Shown here one piece after another: positions 4,931 to 8,721 of a DNA stretch of 8,721 nucleotides. Numbering within the stretch: position 1 is the first letter of the stretch; each line of letters opens with the position of its first letter. The DNA comes from Candidatus Aminicenantota bacterium (GTDB lineage: Bacteria > Acidobacteriota > Aminicenantia > UBA2199). Where the stretch lies: contig JAPKZM010000222.1 of the NCBI GenBank assembly GCA_026393775.1, forward strand, positions 1-8,721, read 5' to 3'. The translations under genes and the position numbers were made by a program. Under the pieces are notes generated by a model. That model was given only the letters and a program-made list of their open reading frames with translations. It did no database searches and had not been told where the DNA came from.

Positions 4931-5695
4931 TCACAAGCGTTTAGCCTGGTTCCAGAGGACATCCAGCTCCGTCACGGTGGTGTCACGGATATCCCGGCCG
5001 CGTTTTTTCAATTCCGCTTCCATATAGCGAAAACGACGGGTGAATTTCTTGTTGGCCCGCGCCAGGGCGAATTCCGGGTTGACTTTCAACAGCCGAGCCA
5101 CGTTGGCCACGGCAAAAAGGAGGTCGCCGATTTCATTTTCGCGCTCGGCGGCAGTGCCGGTGCGGATTTCGGAGCGCAATTCTTCCATCTCCTCGTCGAC
5201 TTTGACCAACGCCTTGTCGGCATCTCCCCAATCGAACCCGACCCCGGAAGCCTGCGAGGCAATGCGGTTAGCCAACAGCAGTGCCGGCATGGTCGGCGGA
5301 TAATCGGAAATGACGCTCTCCTTGTTCTTTTCGGCGATTTTGATCTTCTCCCAGTTCACCTTGACCTCATCGGCGCCGTTGACCTTGGTTTGGGCAAAGA
5401 TATGCGGATGGCGGCGAACCAGCTTTTCGCTGATGCTCGCAATCACGTCGCGGATGGAAAATTTCTTTTTCTCCTCGGCCAGCCGCGCTAAAAAAACGAT
5501 CTGCAGCAGCAGGTCGCCCAATTCTTCCTTGATTTCCTCGTCCTGGTCGCGGTCGATGGCTTCAACCAATTCATGGGCCTCTTCCAGGACATATTCCTTC
5601 AGGGTCCCCGGGGTCTGGGCGAGGTCCCACGGGCAGCCGCGCCGGGGGTGGCGAAGCTTTTTCATGATTCGTACCAGTCCAGTGAACTCTTTCAT
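4931..5695 (-). CDS. mazG: Nucleoside triphosphate pyrophosphohydrolase MazG
   Basis: A 254-residue protein (E. coli MazG has 263) with two MazG domains that hydrolyse NTPs to NMP and pyrophosphate, limiting misincorporation and damaged nucleotides. Domain 1 has CPWD at 21-24, the EExxE metal site at E38, E39 and E42, and ExxD at E58 and D61. Domain 2 has E168, E169, E172 and E188/D191 (EIGD), so both magnesium sites are kept. The linker contains RRHPHIF and VNWEKIK, typical of bacterial MazG. The frame stays open upstream to 6187, but that part is antisense to the DUF1844 gene and is not MazG-like. I take ATG 5695, preceded by AGGAAA at a suitable distance. It shares its stop-side with the DUF151 gene and diverges from DUF1844. 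Confidence 0.94.
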   Translation of the reverse strand: MKEFTGLVRIMKKLRHPRRGCPWDLAQTPGTLKEYVLEEAHELVEAIDRDQDEEIKEELGDLLLQIVFLARLAEEKKKFSIRDVIASISEKLVRRHPHIFAQTKVNGADEVKVNWEKIKIAEKNKESVISDYPPTMPALLLANRIASQASGVGFDWGDADKALVKVDEEMEELRSEIRTGTAAERENEIGDLLFAVANVARLLKVNPEFALARANKKFTRRFRYMEAELKKRGRDIRDTTVTELDVLWNQAKRL

Positions 5696-5710
5696 CTTTT
5701 TTCCTATGCT

Positions 5711-5738
5711 GAAATGATGATCCGAAAACATCATAGCG
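5711..5738 (-). promoter_or_regulatory. Small leader hairpin ahead of mazG
   Basis: ATGATG and CATCATAGC (read on the plus strand) give a short stem: GCT-ATGATG pairs with CATCAT-AGC with a GAA bulge, about 15-40 bases upstream of the mazG ATG. It would be present in a mazG mRNA started at the shared promoter near 5810. Function unknown; chance is possible. Confidence 0.3.
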
Positions 5739-5780
5739 GGAATCACCGTGGATGGCAAGGGGCTGGCCTTTTTGAAGTTG

Positions 5781-5810
5781 TTGAAGAAATTTTTTGCTTG
5801 TGATATTATA
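5781..5810. promoter_or_regulatory. Shared divergent promoter region for DUF1844 operon and mazG
   Basis: On the plus strand TTGAAG (5781-5786), 17 bp, then TATTAT (5804-5809) with a TG at 5801-5802 (extended -10). The predicted start near 5816 leaves a 12-nt leader before ATG 5828 without a Shine-Dalgarno. On the minus strand the same A+T patch reads TATAAT (5810-5805), with a TTGACC 20 bp upstream (5836-5831, inside the DUF1844 start), a poorer match. The overlapping -10 boxes would make expression of the two directions mutually exclusive. Confidence 0.6.
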
Positions 5811-5827
5811 TTTTCATTAATACAGCC

Positions 5828-6106
5828 ATGGGTCAAGAAAAAAGATATCCGGAAAAACGAGACATCCGCGCTATTGTGATCCTTCTGGCCACCCAGGGCA
5901 TGATACACCTGGGAGAAATCGCCGACCCCCTGCAGGGTCGAAAAACCGTTCAGATCGAGGGAGCCAGGTTCTACATCGACCTGCTGGCGGAGTTGAAACG
6001 TAAAACCCAGGGAAACCTTCAAGAAGACGATTTCGCCTTCATCGGTGACACCCTGGAAAACCTGCAGAACATCATCGGCAAAAAAGAAAAAGACGGCCAT
6101 GACTAA
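5828..6106 (+). CDS. DUF1844 family protein
   Basis: A 92-residue soluble protein of the DUF1844 family, whose molecular function is unknown. The family motif LATQGMIHLGEIADPLQG (residues 20-37) and the following helix IEGARFYIDLLAELKRKT, GNLQEDD (residues 43-68) are characteristic. The rest is predicted helical and charged. The ATG at 5828 gives the usual family length and lies close to the predicted transcript start. Its stop overlaps the next ATG by eight bases (ATGACTAA), so the membrane protein gene is probably translated by coupling. It is the first gene of a three-gene operon. Confidence 0.88.
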   Translation: MGQEKRYPEKRDIRAIVILLATQGMIHLGEIADPLQGRKTVQIEGARFYIDLLAELKRKTQGNLQEDDFAFIGDTLENLQNIIGKKEKDGHD

Positions 6107-7859
6107 AAAATCGATCCTGCTGCTGATCGCCCTGCTGCTGTTGGGCTCATTTTCCTGGGCGGCAGCCAACCCCTGGAGCCACCTCAAGAAAATTGTTTTC
6201 TACGATTCCAGCGGCGACATCGCCGCAGTCAAGGAAAACCTGGACCAGTTGGATGCCCAGTGGCTGGTCCCAGCCGAAAAGCTTGAACTGCAGCAAAAGC
6301 TCAACGAACTGGGCGACCGCTATTTCCAAAAAAAGAATTTTCCCCTGGCCGAAGAGTTTTATCGGAAGATCCTGCAGATTTCCCCCAAAAACGCCTGGCC
6401 GCTCTATAACAAGCTGGAAAAGATCAGCCGCCTGAGAGGGAACTGGCTTTGGAATTTTAAAAACGTCTGGCACCAGTTCTGGCTGGTCGGCCAGGATTTC
6501 AGCGGCGCTTTCCTGCTGTTCAACACCCTTTTCAACGTCCTTTTCTTCTCCAGCCTGCTGTTGTTCTATATCACCACCGTCGTCATGTTCTTCAAGTATT
6601 TCAAACTGGTGACCCATGACTTCATCCTGAGCGGGGACAACCAATTCAAGTTCGGGAAGCTCGCGCTGCTGCTGGCCCTGCTCCTATGGCCGCTGGCGCT
6701 TCTGGGCGGCTGGGGAAACTATCCTTTCCTTTTCTGCGGCTTCATGTGGTCTTATTTCAGTCACGAGGATAGGGTCAATATCAAGCGCATCGTGGGCATC
6801 CTCCTGGCCATGACCTTCCTGAACAGTTTCAACCATTACCTGGAACAGAGCCTGCAGAGTCCGGGCTTTCAAACCGTCAAGAGCATCTACGCCGGGCAGC
6901 TTTTCCCCGAGTCACGGTACAATCGCTTCGACAACGAAATGAAGGTCATGCAGGCGTACGCCTACTACAACCAGCACAAGGTGGACACGGCGCAGGATAT
7001 TCTCCAGGCCACCGGGAACAATTACCTTTCGACGCTGAAGTTGAACCTGCTGGGAAACATTTATTTTGAAAAAGGCAACATTGCCCAAAGCATCCAATTC
7101 CACCGCCAATCGCTGAGCATTGACAATCAGAACCCCGTGACCCTGAAAAATTTCACCCTGGCCCTGATGAAGAACAATGACCCCGAATTGTTCAAGTTCT
7201 ACCTAAAAAATTATCCGGAGATCCAAAACTATAAAAACAAGCCCTCCGTCCCCCTGACAGTCAAACTGCCCAATGCCATCCTGTGGAAACGGCTGCTGAA
7301 TTTTTCCTGGCATGAATTCCATGTCTGGAATTTCATATCCAACCTCATGATCGAATTCTTCAAATTCCCGATCCTGATGGCCTGCCTGCTCATGCTGGTT
7401 TATATTACCCTGCTCAAAAAGCTGGCGCCGCACCTGGGACAAAGCACGTTCTGCAACAAGTGCGCGAAAATCATCAAGAAAAAGTCTATCGAGCAGGTCC
7501 ATCCCCTGTGCGAGGACTGCTACCAGTTGTTTTTGATCAAGGACCCCATATTCCTTGAGGCCAAGATCATCAAGGAAAAGGAAATCAGCCGCAAGTTCCG
7601 CTTTCATTTCGCGCTGCACCTGATCGCCTCGCTGTTCATCCCGGGCTATTGCCTGAATTTCAAGGACCGGAGCAGCGTCTTTACTTTTACTTGCTTGACG
7701 TTTGTCAGCGTCTTCGGCTTGTACCTATTCAATGCCCTGACCTTCAAGAATTTCTTCGGCACCGTTCCCATGTTCATCAATTTTATCGGCATTCTGGCCG
7801 TCATCCTTTATCTGGCCATCAATGCCTCATCCTTGCGGGGAATCGACCATGGCTTTTAA
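6099..7859 (+). CDS. Membrane TPR protein with a C-terminal zinc ribbon
   Basis: A 586-residue protein starting at ATG 6099, overlapping DUF1844 by eight bases; an earlier in-frame ATG at 6045 would add an unlikely 18 residues. Residues 1-23 (KKSILLLIALLLLGSFSWAA) look like a signal peptide or first membrane segment. A TPR unit follows at about 67-100 (GDRYFQKKNFPLAEEFYRKI). Hydrophobic segments lie near 139-165, 187-204, 208-220 and 231-244. Two more TPR-like helix pairs follow at about 281-347. A further hydrophobic segment is near 420-440, then a likely zinc ribbon with CNKC at 452-455 and CEDC at 471-474. C-terminal hydrophobic stretches are at about 502-520, 527-547 and 558-577. I know of no characterised homologue. 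It resembles TPR membrane scaffolds that anchor signalling or polysaccharide-related complexes, but this is a guess. It overlaps the DUF4388 gene by 11 bases. Confidence 0.85.
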   Translation: MTKKSILLLIALLLLGSFSWAAANPWSHLKKIVFYDSSGDIAAVKENLDQLDAQWLVPAEKLELQQKLNELGDRYFQKKNFPLAEEFYRKILQISPKNAWPLYNKLEKISRLRGNWLWNFKNVWHQFWLVGQDFSGAFLLFNTLFNVLFFSSLLLFYITTVVMFFKYFKLVTHDFILSGDNQFKFGKLALLLALLLWPLALLGGWGNYPFLFCGFMWSYFSHEDRVNIKRIVGILLAMTFLNSFNHYLEQSLQSPGFQTVKSIYAGQLFPESRYNRFDNEMKVMQAYAYYNQHKVDTAQDILQATGNNYLSTLKLNLLGNIYFEKGNIAQSIQFHRQSLSIDNQNPVTLKNFTLALMKNNDPELFKFYLKNYPEIQNYKNKPSVPLTVKLPNAILWKRLLNFSWHEFHVWNFISNLMIEFFKFPILMACLLMLVYITLLKKLAPHLGQSTFCNKCAKIIKKKSIEQVHPLCEDCYQLFLIKDPIFLEAKIIKEKEISRKFRFHFALHLIASLFIPGYCLNFKDRSSVFTFTCLTFVSVFGLYLFNALTFKNFFGTVPMFINFIGILAVILYLAINASSLRGIDHGF

Positions 7860-8721
7860 AGGAACCCTGAGGGAGTTCAAGGTACCCGATATCCTGCAGC
7901 TGATTTCGCTGCAGAAAAAAACGGGCATCCTGACCTTCAACAGCATGGAAGGCTTCATCACCCTCATCTTCGAGGAGGGCTGCATCGTCGGCATCGACGC
8001 TTTTCCCAAGAAACTGGAAATGCGGGTCGGCAACGTTTGCGTCAAGCAGGAAATCATCAGTGAAGAAATGCTGCAGCGAGCCCTGGCCATCCAGAAGAGA
8101 ACCAACCAGAAAGTGGGCGAAATCCTGATCGGCATGGGGCTGATTGATGAGAAGATCATCCCCGAAATGCTCAAGATCCAGGCCGTCCAGATCGTCCTGT
8201 CGCTGTTTAATTGGAAAAAAGGCGAATACAATTTCAAGATCCTCGACTTTATCAATAAGGACCTGAGGCTGTTCAATCCCATCGCGGTGGATACCCTGAT
8301 CATGGAAGGTGTGCAAATGCTCGACGAATGGCCCCTGATCAAGAAGGTGATCCCCAACGAAGATATCGTTTTCGAACCGGTCTATCTGGGCAGCAAGAAA
8401 ATCGAGCTGGTGTCCGAATTCGATGATGACCGGAGCTCCAAGGACAATAACATCATCTACCTGTCCGAAATCGAGTTGAACCTGCTCAAGTACATCAACG
8501 GCAAAAACAAGGTTAAAGACCTGGTGGAAATGGGCTTGTTCACCGAGTACAAGATCTATAAGAAACTTTTCAACCTGTTCAACAAGGGGTTGATGAAAAA
8601 GAAGGAAAAAACGGAGATCCAGGAAATCCAGGAACGGAAAATGTCCGAGGATCTCGATTTCAGCAACAATATGAAGCTTCGCCGGTTGTTCAATTTTTAC
8701 ATGATCGTGCTGGCCGTGACG
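7849..8721 (+). CDS. DUF4388 (PATAN) domain protein, 3' end outside window
   Basis: A 291-codon open frame to the right edge, starting with ATG 7849 inside the previous gene (11-base overlap, ATGGCTTTTAA) with GCGGGGA ahead as a weak ribosome-binding site. Residues 1-58 hold the PATAN/DUF4388 core (FKGTLREFKVPDILQLISLQ, then TGILTF, then LIFEEGCIVGID). Residues about 60-100 match the type IV pilus/MshEN-like segment typical of these proteins (QEIISEEMLQRALAIQ, then VGEILIGMGLID). Residues near 112-130 (FNWKKGEYNF) end the module. A winged-helix-like segment (LSEIELNLLKYINGKNKVKD, then LVEMGLFTEYKIYKKLFNLF) follows. The sequence ends in LRRLFNFYMIVLAVT, the beginning of a membrane segment, so the protein is membrane-bound. 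DUF4388 proteins are found in signalling and motility networks of Myxococcus, Geobacter and related bacteria. The job here is unknown. Confidence 0.9.
   Translation, partial: MAFKGTLREFKVPDILQLISLQKKTGILTFNSMEGFITLIFEEGCIVGIDAFPKKLEMRVGNVCVKQEIISEEMLQRALAIQKRTNQKVGEILIGMGLIDEKIIPEMLKIQAVQIVLSLFNWKKGEYNFKILDFINKDLRLFNPIAVDTLIMEGVQMLDEWPLIKKVIPNEDIVFEPVYLGSKKIELVSEFDDDRSSKDNNIIYLSEIELNLLKYINGKNKVKDLVEMGLFTEYKIYKKLFNLFNKGLMKKKEKTEIQEIQERKMSEDLDFSNNMKLRRLFNFYMIVLAVT

Noticed and set aside
6045..6098. Earlier ATG for the TPR membrane protein
   Set aside because: It would put 18 charged residues before the signal peptide and lies deep within DUF1844; ATG 6099 gives the classic short overlap and a clean signal sequence.
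5696..6187. Upstream extension of mazG to 418 residues
   Set aside because: The extra residues are antisense to DUF1844 and not MazG-like; ATG 5695 has a ribosome-binding site and gives the usual family length.
6147..6644. Minus-strand frames opposite the TPR and DUF4388 genes (also 7203-7619 and 7819-8357)
   Set aside because: Shadows of the sense genes, with low-complexity E/Q/D/L-rich composition from the complementary strand.

Overview
The window joins an AT-rich accessory stretch (about 1-2590, genes on the minus strand) to a more GC-rich chromosomal backbone (about 2590-8721). No ribosomal or other clear taxonomic marker is present. The set of a DUF1844 protein, a TPR/zinc-ribbon membrane protein and a DUF4388 (PATAN) protein next to MazG and a bifunctional-nuclease (DUF151) gene suggests a free-living Gram-negative bacterium of the Acidobacteriota/Aminicenantes or former deltaproteobacterial kind. 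That assignment is an inference from gene content only.

Left part (minus strand). Positions 1-681 hold the N-terminal 227 codons of a protein with a PD-(D/E)XK-like nuclease core, running off the window edge. Positions 832-1536 hold a KilA-N domain gene that has lost its N-terminus and is blocked by three consecutive stop codons. It contains a perfect 32-bp palindrome inside the reading frame. A gene-free stretch of about 290 bp follows, with a long bulged stem-loop. Then comes a two-gene unit transcribed leftwards from 2557 or 2581: a small antitoxin-like protein, overlapping by one base (TAATG) a nucleotidyltransferase of the MNT/AbiEii-like type.

Middle part. From 2675 rightward lie an unrecognised 155-aa protein and a short-chain dehydrogenase/reductase (SDR). 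After the SDR stop there is a 477-bp gene-free region full of structure. It holds a 102-nt imperfect hairpin, a second copy of the last 15 SDR codons that differs only by synonymous changes, a C-rich/G-rich palindromic element, and a promoter with a perfect -35 box overlapping an operator-like inverted repeat. That promoter drives the DUF151 bifunctional nuclease gene, which appears to be almost leaderless. It converges on mazG with only 3 bp between the stop codons.

Right part. mazG (minus) and a DUF1844 gene (plus) diverge from a shared A+T-rich promoter region that reads as a -10 box on both strands. DUF1844, a 586-aa membrane TPR/zinc-ribbon protein and a DUF4388 protein form an operon with overlapping starts and stops (8 and 11 bases), so they are probably translated together. 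The DUF4388 gene runs off the right edge. This operon is the best candidate for an undescribed system: a small soluble protein, a multi-pass membrane scaffold and a PATAN-type signalling adaptor. A second theme is that three promoters (2557 minus, 4433 plus, 5828 plus) place the predicted transcript start 0-12 nt from a start codon with no Shine-Dalgarno sequence, while the 155-aa gene, the SDR and mazG have clear ribosome-binding sites.
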